This document shows, piece by piece, positions 17,071 through 24,543 of a stretch of DNA of 64,000 nt (positions are counted from its first letter, which is position 1; each line of letters starts with the position of its first letter). Origin of the DNA: Halomonas cerina (GTDB lineage Bacteria; Pseudomonadota; Gammaproteobacteria; Pseudomonadales; Halomonadaceae). The stretch covers positions 231,267 to 295,266 of the forward strand of contig NZ_JACHXP010000004.1 in NCBI RefSeq assembly GCF_014192215.1, in the 5' to 3' direction. Below the pieces are notes generated by a model. That model was not told where the DNA came from and ran no database searches. It saw nothing but the letters and a program-made list of their open reading frames with translations. The position numbers and the translations under genes are program-made.

Positions 17071-18051
17071 ATGACAGAGCCCTTGAATGCCCAGCCCGAC
17101 AGGATGGTGTCGGCCCGCGAGCTCTTCGGTATCGACAGTGACCTGATGGTGCCCACCTTCAGCGAGCGCGACGACTATGTGCCCGACATCGACGAGGCCT
17201 ACCGCTTCAACCCGGACGTGACCCTGGCCATCCTGGCCGGCTTCACCCGCAACCGACGGGTAATGGTCCAGGGGCTGCACGGCACCGGCAAGTCCACGCA
17301 TATCGAACAGGTGGCGGCCCGCCTAAACTGGCCCTGCATGCGGGTCAATCTGGACGGTCACATCAGCCGGCTCGACCTGGTGGGCAAGGACGCCATCGTG
17401 GTCCGTGATGGCGTCCAGGTCACCGAATTCCAGGAAGGCATCGTGCCCTGGTCGTTGCAGCGGCCGGTGGCCTTGATCTTCGACGAGTACGACGCCGGCC
17501 GACCGGACGTGATGTTCGTCATCCAGCGCATCCTGGAACGGGATGGCCATTTCACCCTGCTCGACCAGAACCGGGTCATCCATCCCCACCCCCACTTCCG
17601 GCTGTTCGCCACCGCCAACACCGTGGGGCTGGGCAACCTGACCGGGCTCTACCAGGGCACCCAGGTCCTTAACCATGCCCAGATGGACCGCTGGAATATC
17701 GTCGCCAAGCTCGACTATCTGCCGCGCGACGAGGAGGCGGCCATCGTGCTGGGTCGCGTGCCCAGCAAGGACACCGATAAGGGACGACGGCTCATCGCCT
17801 CCATGGTGGCGGTGGCCAACCTGACGCGTCAGGGCTTCGCCGCCGGCGACCTCTCCACCCTGATGTCACCACGTACCGTGATCACCTGGGCCGAGAACTG
17901 CGAGATCTTCCGCAACCCGGCCTTGGCCTTTCGGCTGTCCTTCCTCAACAAGTGTGATGAGGCCGAGCGCCCCCTCGTCGCCGAGTACTACCAGCGCTGC
18001 TTCGGCGAGGAACTCGATGAATCCTGGATGCGGGAGGCCACCTCGTCATGA
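17071..18051 (+). CDS. MoxR/CobS-like AAA+ ATPase
   Basis: A 326-residue AAA+ protein. Walker A is GLHGTGKST (residues about 68-76), Walker B VALIFDEYDAGRP (about 133-145), and ATANTVGLGNLTGLYQG with a following QMDRWN supplies the sensor and arginine-finger region. It resembles CobS, the ATPase of aerobic cobalt chelatase, and other MoxR ATPases that remodel or load metal into enzymes together with a VWA partner. The VWA gene follows with a 4-bp ATGA overlap, but no CobN is present. GAGGAG precedes the ATG at 17071; upstream in-frame codons lie inside the promoter. Divergence from xsc suggests a sulfonate-linked task; the client is unknown. Confidence 0.85.
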   Translation: MTEPLNAQPDRMVSARELFGIDSDLMVPTFSERDDYVPDIDEAYRFNPDVTLAILAGFTRNRRVMVQGLHGTGKSTHIEQVAARLNWPCMRVNLDGHISRLDLVGKDAIVVRDGVQVTEFQEGIVPWSLQRPVALIFDEYDAGRPDVMFVIQRILERDGHFTLLDQNRVIHPHPHFRLFATANTVGLGNLTGLYQGTQVLNHAQMDRWNIVAKLDYLPRDEEAAIVLGRVPSKDTDKGRRLIASMVAVANLTRQGFAAGDLSTLMSPRTVITWAENCEIFRNPALAFRLSFLNKCDEAERPLVAEYYQRCFGEELDESWMREATSS

Positions 18052-19775
18052 CCCTGAGCGCCCAGCAGCAGGCGCGCCGGCAGCAACGGATCGAGGAGTT
18101 GTGCGCGGCCAGCCTGCGCGCCATGACCGGCGAGGCCGGCCTGCACTATCGCGGTCGGCGGCTGTATCAAGGCGAGACGCGCCTGCCGACCCATGCGCCC
18201 CACCTGCGCATCGACCCTGCGCAGGACGACTTCGCCGACTGCCGGGCCGCCGCCGACGGCATGGCCCTACGCCTGCTGCATTCCGATGCGACCCTCCATC
18301 GCGACCGCTGCCCAGAGGACCCCATCGAGCACCTGGTCTTCGAGCTACTCGAGCAGCTGCGGGTGGAGACCCGTGCGCCTAACGACATGCCGGGCATGGC
18401 CTCCAACCTGCTGCGGCGCTTCGAGCGCTGGTCGCGCGACTTCTACCGCTCCGGACTGACCGAGGGCAGCATCGGCCTGCTGCTCTACACCGTGGCTCAG
18501 ATGTGCTGGTCGCGGCTGCAGGCCCGGCCGGTGCTGGAGGAGACCGAGGACTATATCGAGGGCACCCGGGCCTCCTTGGTGCGCGAGCTCGGCACGGCGC
18601 TCTATGGCCTGCGCCGCCAACGCCACGATCAGGCGGCCTACGCCGAGCATGCCCTGGCCATCGCCCGGATCGTCGCCACGCGGGTGCGCGCCGAACGGGC
18701 CCAGGCCGGTGACGACGAGGAGGATCCGGCAGAAGCGGCCAGCGACGCCTTCGCCCTGCTGCTCGATCTCGAGGACGGCGACGGCGACGAGGACGGCGTG
18801 GCAGCCGCCACCACCGGGCACAGCAAGACCTTCGAGGACGCCGCCCAGGCCTATCGGGTCTTCACCACCCGCTTCGACCGCGAGGTCGCGGCCGGCAGCC
18901 TGGTGCGCCGCGCCCTGCTGCGCGAGAACCGCGAGCGCCTGGACCAGGCCACCACCGAACAGGGCATCAACCTACCCCGCCTGGCCCGCCGGCTGGGCAG
19001 CGTGCTCTGGGAGCCGCGTACCGACGGCCGGTCCTTCGGCGAGGAGGAGGGCCACATCGACGGGCGTCGCCTCGCCCAGCTAGTGAGTTCACCCACCGAG
19101 CGACGCCTGTTCTATCGCGACCAGGTCAAGCTCGGCACCGACTGCGCCGTGAGCCTGCTGATCGACTGCTCGGGCTCCATGAAGCACCACATTGTACCGG
19201 TGACGATGATGGCCGAGAGCCTGATCCGCGCCCTGGAGATGATCGGGGCGAGCACCGAGCTGCTCGGCTTCACCACCGGCGCCTGGAACGGCGGCCGCGC
19301 CTATCAGGCGTGGATGCGCGGCGGGCGTCCCCGCGGCCCGGGACGCCTCAACGAGGTGTGCCACCTGGTGTTCAAGGACGCCGAGCGCAGCTGGCGCCGC
19401 GCCCGCACCGACATCGCGGCCCTGCTCAAGCCCGACCTGTTCCGCGAAGGCATCGACGGCGAGGCCGTGGACTGGGCCTGCGAACGCCTGCTCGCCCGTC
19501 CCGAGACCCGGCGCCTCCTGATCGTGATCTCCGACGGCTGCCCGGCAGACAGCGCCACCAACCTGGCCAACGATACCTACTACCTGGACAACCATCTCAA
19601 GGAGGTGGTCGCCCGGCGCACCCGGGAGGGCCAGGTGGAGGTGTTGGGCCTGGGCGTGGGCCTGGACCTCAGCCCCTTCTACCGCCGCTGCCTGGCCACC
19701 GACATGGCCCAGGCGCTGGACACCCACCTGTTCGACGAGATCGTCGAGCTGATCGGCGGCCGTCACCGGCGCTGA
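18048..19775 (+). CDS. CobT-like protein with C-terminal VWA domain, partner of the AAA ATPase
   Basis: A 575-residue protein. The N-terminal two thirds are helical and Arg/Glu-rich, with an acidic stretch near residues 220-250 (AGDDEEDPAE and EDGDGDEDG), as in CobT. The C-terminal VWA domain carries a complete MIDAS motif, D373-C-S-G-S, in LLIDCSGSMKHH, and later ISDGCPADSAT. This pairs with the AAA+ protein encoded just upstream. Such AAA-VWA pairs insert metals or activate enzymes (CobST, NorQD, CbbQO, CoxDE). Cobaltochelatase annotation would be misleading: I see no other cobalamin genes here. The start overlaps the upstream stop, so translation is probably coupled. Confidence 0.83.
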   Translation: MTLSAQQQARRQQRIEELCAASLRAMTGEAGLHYRGRRLYQGETRLPTHAPHLRIDPAQDDFADCRAAADGMALRLLHSDATLHRDRCPEDPIEHLVFELLEQLRVETRAPNDMPGMASNLLRRFERWSRDFYRSGLTEGSIGLLLYTVAQMCWSRLQARPVLEETEDYIEGTRASLVRELGTALYGLRRQRHDQAAYAEHALAIARIVATRVRAERAQAGDDEEDPAEAASDAFALLLDLEDGDGDEDGVAAATTGHSKTFEDAAQAYRVFTTRFDREVAAGSLVRRALLRENRERLDQATTEQGINLPRLARRLGSVLWEPRTDGRSFGEEEGHIDGRRLAQLVSSPTERRLFYRDQVKLGTDCAVSLLIDCSGSMKHHIVPVTMMAESLIRALEMIGASTELLGFTTGAWNGGRAYQAWMRGGRPRGPGRLNEVCHLVFKDAERSWRRARTDIAALLKPDLFREGIDGEAVDWACERLLARPETRRLLIVISDGCPADSATNLANDTYYLDNHLKEVVARRTREGQVEVLGLGVGLDLSPFYRRCLATDMAQALDTHLFDEIVELIGGRHRR

Positions 19776-19822
19776 CGATCGTACGAACACATGGCTTGCA
19801 TGCCGATACCGAGGAGATCGCA

Positions 19823-20176
19823 ATGGCCAAGACCCGCATGGTGACCCAGTTCGGCATGGGCACCTCGATCCGCAGCCGCGACTATACCGAGGCCGCAGCC
19901 CGCGCGATCCGCGATGCCCTGTGGCACCACTCGCTCAACGTCGCCGATGCCTTTGGCTTTCCCAAGGAGGCGATGCTGATCGATGTCGAGATTGGTATCC
20001 AGCGGCCCAAGGCCGTGGACAGCGACGCGCTGCTGGGCATCTTCCCCTACGGCCAGCCTGCGATCCGGCTGGTCAAGGGCGGGCTCGACGTGGACAAGCC
20101 CGACGGCAGCGGCACCACCGTGATCGCCAATGCCGCCGTCATCGTCTCCTTCGACATGGAGCGCCGCCATGACTGA
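19823..20176 (+). CDS. Lin0512-family protein, first of a tandem pair
   Basis: A 117-residue protein of unknown function. The N-terminus FGMGTSIRSRDYTEAAARAI corresponds to the Gly/Asp-rich motif that defines the Lin0512 family (TIGR02058), and the C-terminal half has RLVKGGLDVDKPDGSGTT. The ATG at 19823 follows GAGGAGATCGCA. It is 47 bp downstream of the VWA gene and its stop overlaps the start of the second Lin0512 gene by 8 bp. It shares the GT...DYT(E/K)AA(A/C)RA pattern with its neighbour and could form a heteromer with it. I know of no assigned biochemical role. Confidence 0.75.
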   Translation: MAKTRMVTQFGMGTSIRSRDYTEAAARAIRDALWHHSLNVADAFGFPKEAMLIDVEIGIQRPKAVDSDALLGIFPYGQPAIRLVKGGLDVDKPDGSGTTVIANAAVIVSFDMERRHD

Positions 20177-20543
20177 ACGACGCATCATCCTCGAGATGGG
20201 CACCGGCAACGACCTCTACGGCGAGGACTACACCAAGGCCGCCTGTCGCGCCGTGCAGGACGCCCTGCACCACTCATCCATCGTGCTGTTCAAATCGCTT
20301 AACATCGACCACCGCGAGATGCGGGTCCAGGTGACGATCGGCGTACAGGCCCCCGAGCGGGTCGATGCCGCGGTGGTGGCGGCCGAGCTGCCCCGCGGCC
20401 GCGCCGAGGTCAACGTGGTGCACGGCGGGCTGAACGTCCACGACCCGGACCAGTGCACCACCCACATCGTGGCCACCGCGGCCATCGCCGCAATGCTGCC
20501 GATCGAGGATGGCGCCTGGCGACTCTGTGAGTCCGCCCACTAA
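20169..20543 (+). CDS. Lin0512-family protein, second of a tandem pair
   Basis: A 124-residue paralogue of the preceding protein: MGTGNDLYGEDYTKAACRAV at the N-terminus keeps the GxGxD..G motif better than the first copy, and VNVVHGGLNVHDPDQCTTH is the conserved C-terminal block. Cys occurs in CRAV and in DQCTTH. Start and stop overlap with the first copy by 8 bp, which implies coupled translation. The pair closes a four-gene cassette with the AAA and VWA genes. A decayed piece of a third homologue is at 21634-21684. Confidence 0.78.
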   Translation: MTERRIILEMGTGNDLYGEDYTKAACRAVQDALHHSSIVLFKSLNIDHREMRVQVTIGVQAPERVDAAVVAAELPRGRAEVNVVHGGLNVHDPDQCTTHIVATAAIAAMLPIEDGAWRLCESAH

Positions 20544-20598
20544 GCGTCCTCCCCCGGATCGCGCGCTCCTCACCGCCGGTGAGGAGCGCGCTCAGTCG

Positions 20599-21138
20599 TT
20601 ATCTCTGGGGTTGTCTGCCTTGCAGGCGGTTCTCATCGTCGATCACGCGGGCCATGGTTGGCGCCAAGCGCGACCACATCCAGAAGACGATATTGATGTC
20701 ACGCTCCACAGCGCCCCGAACCTGGGAGGGAACACGGATGCCGGCAAACCCCATCCCCACCAGCTGCTCAGCAATCTCCCACGCAATGACGGGCTGTCGC
20801 CGCAACTTCTTGTCCAGCCAGGCTTCGTTCATCCAGGTATCCGGGTTGGGGCGGACCTGTTCGCGAGTTGCCGGGTCGCAAAGGTCCAGTATCGGGCCGC
20901 AATCTATCTCGTAGGTGCACAGAGTCAGCGGTTGCGTCTTGTAGGGGAACCCCTGCTGTGACTCGAGCCATGCAGTCTCAAAGCGCTCGCTTGTATAGAG
21001 GGCGGGCTGGCCGACTCGATTCCAGCGACCGCCGTTTCGTGCCGCACCCTCCCCTGACTCCGGCGAGTGCTGCCACTTAGGATTGTGCCCGCGATAGACC
21101 AGTCCTTGGTACTGAAAGCCTAGATCCTGAAGGCTCAC
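20599..21138 (-). CDS. RES-domain toxin of a RES-Xre toxin-antitoxin pair
   Basis: A 179-residue RES protein. YRGHNPKW, SGEGAARNGGRWNRVGQPALYTS and ETAWLES match the Arg-, Glu- and Ser-containing core from which the family is named. RES toxins deplete NAD+. The start at 21138 overlaps the stop of the antitoxin gene by 4 bp, the usual order for this module (antitoxin first). It points against the preceding Lin0512 genes. The length is that of a complete toxin and I see no disruption. Confidence 0.85.
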   Translation of the reverse strand: MSLQDLGFQYQGLVYRGHNPKWQHSPESGEGAARNGGRWNRVGQPALYTSERFETAWLESQQGFPYKTQPLTLCTYEIDCGPILDLCDPATREQVRPNPDTWMNEAWLDKKLRRQPVIAWEIAEQLVGMGFAGIRVPSQVRGAVERDINIVFWMWSRLAPTMARVIDDENRLQGRQPQR

Positions 21139-21494
21139 GCATACCCTCCCTCGGCAATGTGCGACAGATAGGCCCTGACATCGTCAGCTCGTCCATGACT
21201 GACCAGTTCCTCTGCTGTGAGGTCACCCAGGGGAGCGATCGGATAGGTGCGGTACCAGGACCACGCCGCGCTGATGGAGCCCGCCCAGGGCTCGATGCGT
21301 TTGAGGATCTCCATCGCCTGACGAAGACGCTGTTGTGTTGATACCGCACGGAGACGGTCTTTGCGAATGATGGCGCTGTGGCTCAATCCGATCGCGTGGG
21401 CAAACTCTCGCTTGGTGATGTGCAACTCGTCCAAGATGGCATCGGCTGCGATAAAGCCTTCCTGATCCATGACCTCACGGATTTCGACGCCCAT
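21135..21494 (-). CDS. Xre/MbcA/ParS-type antitoxin
   Basis: A 119-residue antitoxin: an N-terminal helix-turn-helix (HITKREFAHAIGLSHSAIIR, residues about 24-45) and a C-terminal toxin-binding domain of the DUF2384 type (AWSWYRTYPIAPLGDLTAEE). The ATG at 21494 has GAGGTG 7 bp upstream; a GTG at 21503 is less likely. It presumably represses its own promoter through the palindrome at 21516-21525. Confidence 0.85.
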   Translation of the reverse strand: MGVEIREVMDQEGFIAADAILDELHITKREFAHAIGLSHSAIIRKDRLRAVSTQQRLRQAMEILKRIEPWAGSISAAWSWYRTYPIAPLGDLTAEELVSHGRADDVRAYLSHIAEGGYA

Positions 21495-21515
21495 ACTTGT
21501 CACCTCATGCGACGT

Positions 21516-21525
21516 ACATATATGT
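21516..21525. promoter_or_regulatory. Palindrome upstream of the antitoxin gene
   Basis: ACATATATGT is a perfect 10-bp palindrome in an AT-rich stretch 22 bp upstream of the antitoxin start. Its position fits an autoregulatory operator of the toxin-antitoxin operon. Confidence 0.4.
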
Positions 21526-21633
21526 CATAATAAGCGACAATGTAATGTGCGTCAAAGGCTTGGTGGCTATGACTCACTGTGGCGCGACATCCATGAAGAC
21601 GTCCCTGCCACCGCTCGGGAGACACACCGTGCC

Positions 21634-21684
21634 GTGGTGCACGGCGGGCTCAACGTCCACGCTCCGGACAACGCCACCACCCAC
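21634..21684 (+). pseudogene. Relic of a third Lin0512-family gene
   Basis: Seventeen codons read VVHGGLNVHAPDNATTH, matching the C-terminal block of the Lin0512 protein at 20169-20543; 44 of 51 bases agree. Neither the N-terminal motif nor the end of the gene is present. The toxin-antitoxin pair lies between the relic and the intact genes, so an insertion or a duplication with decay is likely. Confidence 0.65.
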
Positions 21685-21779
21685 TCCTGCTCGACCTCGA
21701 GCGGTCGGCCGAACAGCGTCGTCCCCCAGTCGGCGAGCCGCGACCAGCGGCGCGCATTGGGTGGCTTGCCGGCCAGGGT

Positions 21780-22529
21780 TCACAGAAGCTCGGAGACAAT
21801 CAGCCCGCCCCCAATCAACAACAGCGTGACAAAGGCCAGGCGCCGCATGGCCAGGGGCGAGAGCCGGGGCGGCCAGCGCCGCCCGACATAGGTGGCCAGC
21901 GCCACCACCGGAATGGCCCAGGCCGTGAGGGTGAGGATCTCGAGATCCAGCGCGCCCTGGAGAGCAACGAACAGGGTGCGCATGCCCGAGGTCGCGGCGA
22001 AGATCAGGATCAGCATGTTGCGGATCGCCACCGGCGCCAGCGGCTGGCGATAGCACTGGTAGATCACCGGTGGCCCGGCGATGCCGAACAGCCCACCACA
22101 AAGCCCCGACAGCACGCCACTGACGAAGAAGCTGCCCCGTGACGAAAGGGTCTCGCGCTGACGGGGACGCAGCACCAGGCTCACACCGCCATAACACACC
22201 AACAGACCCAAGGCGATGCGCAGCGCGCTGGCAGCACTGGCACTGAGGACATCGAGCAGCAGGACGCCGATGACCGTCGCCGGCACGATGCCGGCGACGG
22301 TGGCAGCGATCACCGGCATATCGAGATGCTTCAGCTTGCCCGGCAGGGCCACCGCACTGTTGGTCAGCATCATCAGGCTGACCACCGCCGCCACCGAGGC
22401 CACCGGCGCGACCTCGAGCCCGCTGGTGGCGCCCATCACGATCATGCCCAGGCCAAACCCGGTCACCGTCTGGAAATAGCCGGCGATGGCGGCAATAGCG
22501 ATGAATGGCAGTAATACCTGGAGGGTCAT
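21780..22529 (-). CDS. TauE/SafE-family sulfite/anion exporter, copy A
   Basis: A 249-residue membrane protein with about eight hydrophobic segments. GYFQTVTGFGLGMIVMGA near the N-terminus and the central LSGLCGGLFGIAGPPVIYQCY repeat the two conserved halves of the family. TauE/SafE proteins next to xsc are proposed to expel the sulfite or sulfate released by desulfonation. It is the last gene of the xsc-pta-exporter unit, 103 bp after copy B. The two exporters are clearly paralogous (shared TVSGFGLGMIVMGA-like and LTGLCGGLFG blocks) but well diverged. Confidence 0.85.
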   Translation of the reverse strand: MTLQVLLPFIAIAAIAGYFQTVTGFGLGMIVMGATSGLEVAPVASVAAVVSLMMLTNSAVALPGKLKHLDMPVIAATVAGIVPATVIGVLLLDVLSASAASALRIALGLLVCYGGVSLVLRPRQRETLSSRGSFFVSGVLSGLCGGLFGIAGPPVIYQCYRQPLAPVAIRNMLILIFAATSGMRTLFVALQGALDLEILTLTAWAIPVVALATYVGRRWPPRLSPLAMRRLAFVTLLLIGGGLIVSELL

Positions 22530-22632
22530 CGTGCTTTTGATCCTTTATGAACGCGACCGCCGCCATGACATCGGCGATGTCGCTGACACTAGGCGTCGGC
22601 CCGGCCAGCCTCCCAGGACAGCGGCGGTAATA

Positions 22633-23418
22633 CTACCCCGACGCCACCGAGAGTACGCCTCCCAGCAGGATCACCGTACCCAGTCCGATCAGGGTCAGCA
22701 TGGCCAGCTGACGCATGACCGCGGCCGAGCACGGTGGCGGGTAGCGACGCCCAAGCCAGGTCGCGAGCCCCACCACGGGCATCGACCACAGGGCAAGCTC
22801 CCAAACATCCGCAGTCAGGCCACCCTGGCTCGCGACGAACAGGGTGCGCACCCCGGAGGTGATCGCGAAACACAGGATCAGCAACAGCCGTATCGTCTCC
22901 AGGGGCAGCGGCTGGCGATAGCAGTGATAGATGACCGGTGGGCCGGGTACGCCGAAGAGCCCGCCGCATAACCCCGTCAAGGCACCGCTCACGGCGAAGG
23001 TCCAGGCGGCGGACTCCTTGAGGCGAGGACGCGGGCGCAGACCGATACTGATCCCGCCGTAAAGCACGAGGGTGCCCAGCAACAGGGTCAGCAGCGTCGC
23101 GAAGGTGGCGCTCAACCACGACAACACCCATACCCCCACCATGATGGACGGTACGATGCCCATCGTCAGCGCCATGACCCGACGCCCTCCCAGGCCGCGC
23201 CATCCCCCCGGCAGGGCGACGGCACTGTTGACCAGGGTCACCAGGCTGACCACCGCCGCCAGCACCGGGACCGACGCCACCCCGAGCCCCCCGGCCGCCC
23301 CCATCACGATCATGCCGAGGCCAAATCCCGACACCGTGTGCAGGTAACCGGCCACGCCCATGATGGCGAGCGTCCCCAGCAGCACCCCGGGCTCGATCGC
23401 TAGGGTCCAGGGGGCCAT
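22633..23418 (-). CDS. TauE/SafE-family sulfite/anion exporter, copy B
   Basis: A 261-residue, roughly eight-helix membrane protein. HTVSGFGLGMIVMGAAGG and LTGLCGGLFGVPGPPVIYHC are the paired family motifs. TAGGAG precedes the start at 23418, 22 bp after pta, so it is co-transcribed with pta and probably serves sulfite or sulfate efflux. Having two exporters in one operon may reflect different ions (for example sulfite and acetate or sulfate), but this is speculation. Confidence 0.87.
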   Translation of the reverse strand: MAPWTLAIEPGVLLGTLAIMGVAGYLHTVSGFGLGMIVMGAAGGLGVASVPVLAAVVSLVTLVNSAVALPGGWRGLGGRRVMALTMGIVPSIMVGVWVLSWLSATFATLLTLLLGTLVLYGGISIGLRPRPRLKESAAWTFAVSGALTGLCGGLFGVPGPPVIYHCYRQPLPLETIRLLLILCFAITSGVRTLFVASQGGLTADVWELALWSMPVVGLATWLGRRYPPPCSAAVMRQLAMLTLIGLGTVILLGGVLSVASG

Positions 23419-23440
23419 GCCGAGCTCCTACCGGTGGCCA

Positions 23441-24457
23441 TCAGGCGTCGGTGGCGGCCGAGAGGGTCTGCGCCTGCACCGTGGTCACGGCGATCACATG
23501 GTAGATATCCTCGACGCTGCAGCCCCGCGAGAGATCGTTGGCCGGCTTGGCCAGCCCCTGCAGAAGCGGGCCGATGGCCTCGGCACCGCCGATCCGCTCG
23601 GCCAGCTTGTAGCCGATGTTGCCCGCCTCGAGGTCCGGAAAGATCAGCACGTTGGCATTGCCCCTGACCTGCGAGTCGGGCAGCTTACGCGCGGCGATCT
23701 CGGCCACGATAGCGGCATCGAGTTGGACATCCTCGTCGATGGCGAGCCCCGGACGACGCGCCTTCACGCTACGGGCCGCCTGTACCACTTTTTCCACATT
23801 GCCGTGCTGAGCACTACCGCTGGTGGAGAACGACAGCATGGCCACGCGCGGCTCCTCGTTCAGCAGGGCTCGGGCGCTGTCGGCGGCGGCCATGGCGATA
23901 TGCGCCAGCTGCTCGGCATCGGGGTCGATGACCAGGCCACAGTCGGAGAAGATCATGCCGCCCTTGAGGTTGTGGAAGGGTTTGCACAGCATCATCAAAA
24001 AGAAGCTCGAGACCAGCTTGCTGCCCGGGGCGAGACCCAGCAGCTGGATGGCGGTGCGCACCACGTCGGCGGTGGTGTGCACGGCGCCGGCCACGCTGCC
24101 ATCGGCGTGGCCTTCACGGACCAGCATGTTGGCGAAGCACAGCGGTTCCCGTATCGCCGCCTGGGCTTGCTCCCGGGTCATGCCCTTCTTCTTGCGAAGC
24201 GTAAACAGCGCCTCGGCCAGGGTCTCGGTGAGCGGCGAATCCACCGGGTCGATCAGCTCGACGCCTGACAGACTGACGCCTAGCTCCCTTGCCCCTTCGG
24301 CCATAGTGGCCCAATTCCCCACCAGGAGGATCCTGGCGATACCGTCCTCGGCCGCCTTGACCGCTGCCTGCAAGACGCGTTCGTCCTGCCCTTCGCAGAG
24401 CACGATGCGCCGGGGGTCGCGGCGCGCGCGCTCGAGAATCTGATTCAAGGCTTTCAT
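23441..24457 (-). CDS. pta: Phosphate acetyltransferase (short, xsc-associated type)
   Basis: A 338-residue enzyme that turns the acetyl phosphate made by Xsc into acetyl-CoA. It is the short form without the N-terminal DRTGG/BioD-like part. Family blocks are IVLCEGQDERVLQAA, GMTREQAQAAIREP-like segment, FANMLVREGHADGSVAGAVH and AMLSFSTSGSAQH. The start at 24457 gives an N-terminus (MKALNQILERARRDP) typical of Pta; an open frame extending to 24838 runs through the terminator and antisense to xsc and is rejected. It lies 86 bp after xsc copy 2. Confidence 0.93.
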   Translation of the reverse strand: MKALNQILERARRDPRRIVLCEGQDERVLQAAVKAAEDGIARILLVGNWATMAEGARELGVSLSGVELIDPVDSPLTETLAEALFTLRKKKGMTREQAQAAIREPLCFANMLVREGHADGSVAGAVHTTADVVRTAIQLLGLAPGSKLVSSFFLMMLCKPFHNLKGGMIFSDCGLVIDPDAEQLAHIAMAAADSARALLNEEPRVAMLSFSTSGSAQHGNVEKVVQAARSVKARRPGLAIDEDVQLDAAIVAEIAARKLPDSQVRGNANVLIFPDLEAGNIGYKLAERIGGAEAIGPLLQGLAKPANDLSRGCSVEDIYHVIAVTTVQAQTLSAATDA

Positions 24458-24493
24458 GGGACTCCCTCTTCCTGTCGGGCCCGGGGCCCTGAA

Positions 24494-24519
24494 GAAAAAC
24501 CCCCGGCGAACCGGGGGAA
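24494..24519 (-). terminator. Rho-independent hairpin between xsc copy 2 and pta
   Basis: On the minus strand CCCCCGG-TTCG-CCGGGGG is followed by TTTTT. The stem is 7 bp of G-C pairs with a stable UUCG tetraloop. It lies 27 bp after xsc and 37 bp before pta, so it would make xsc mRNA more abundant than pta mRNA. Confidence 0.88.
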
Positions 24520-24543
24520 GACCACTACTACAATACGAGGCTG

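Noticed and set aside
17071..19775. Annotation of the AAA and VWA genes as cobaltochelatase CobS/CobT
   Set aside because: There is no CobN or other cobalamin gene in the window, and the partners are Lin0512 proteins; only the fold relationship is supported.
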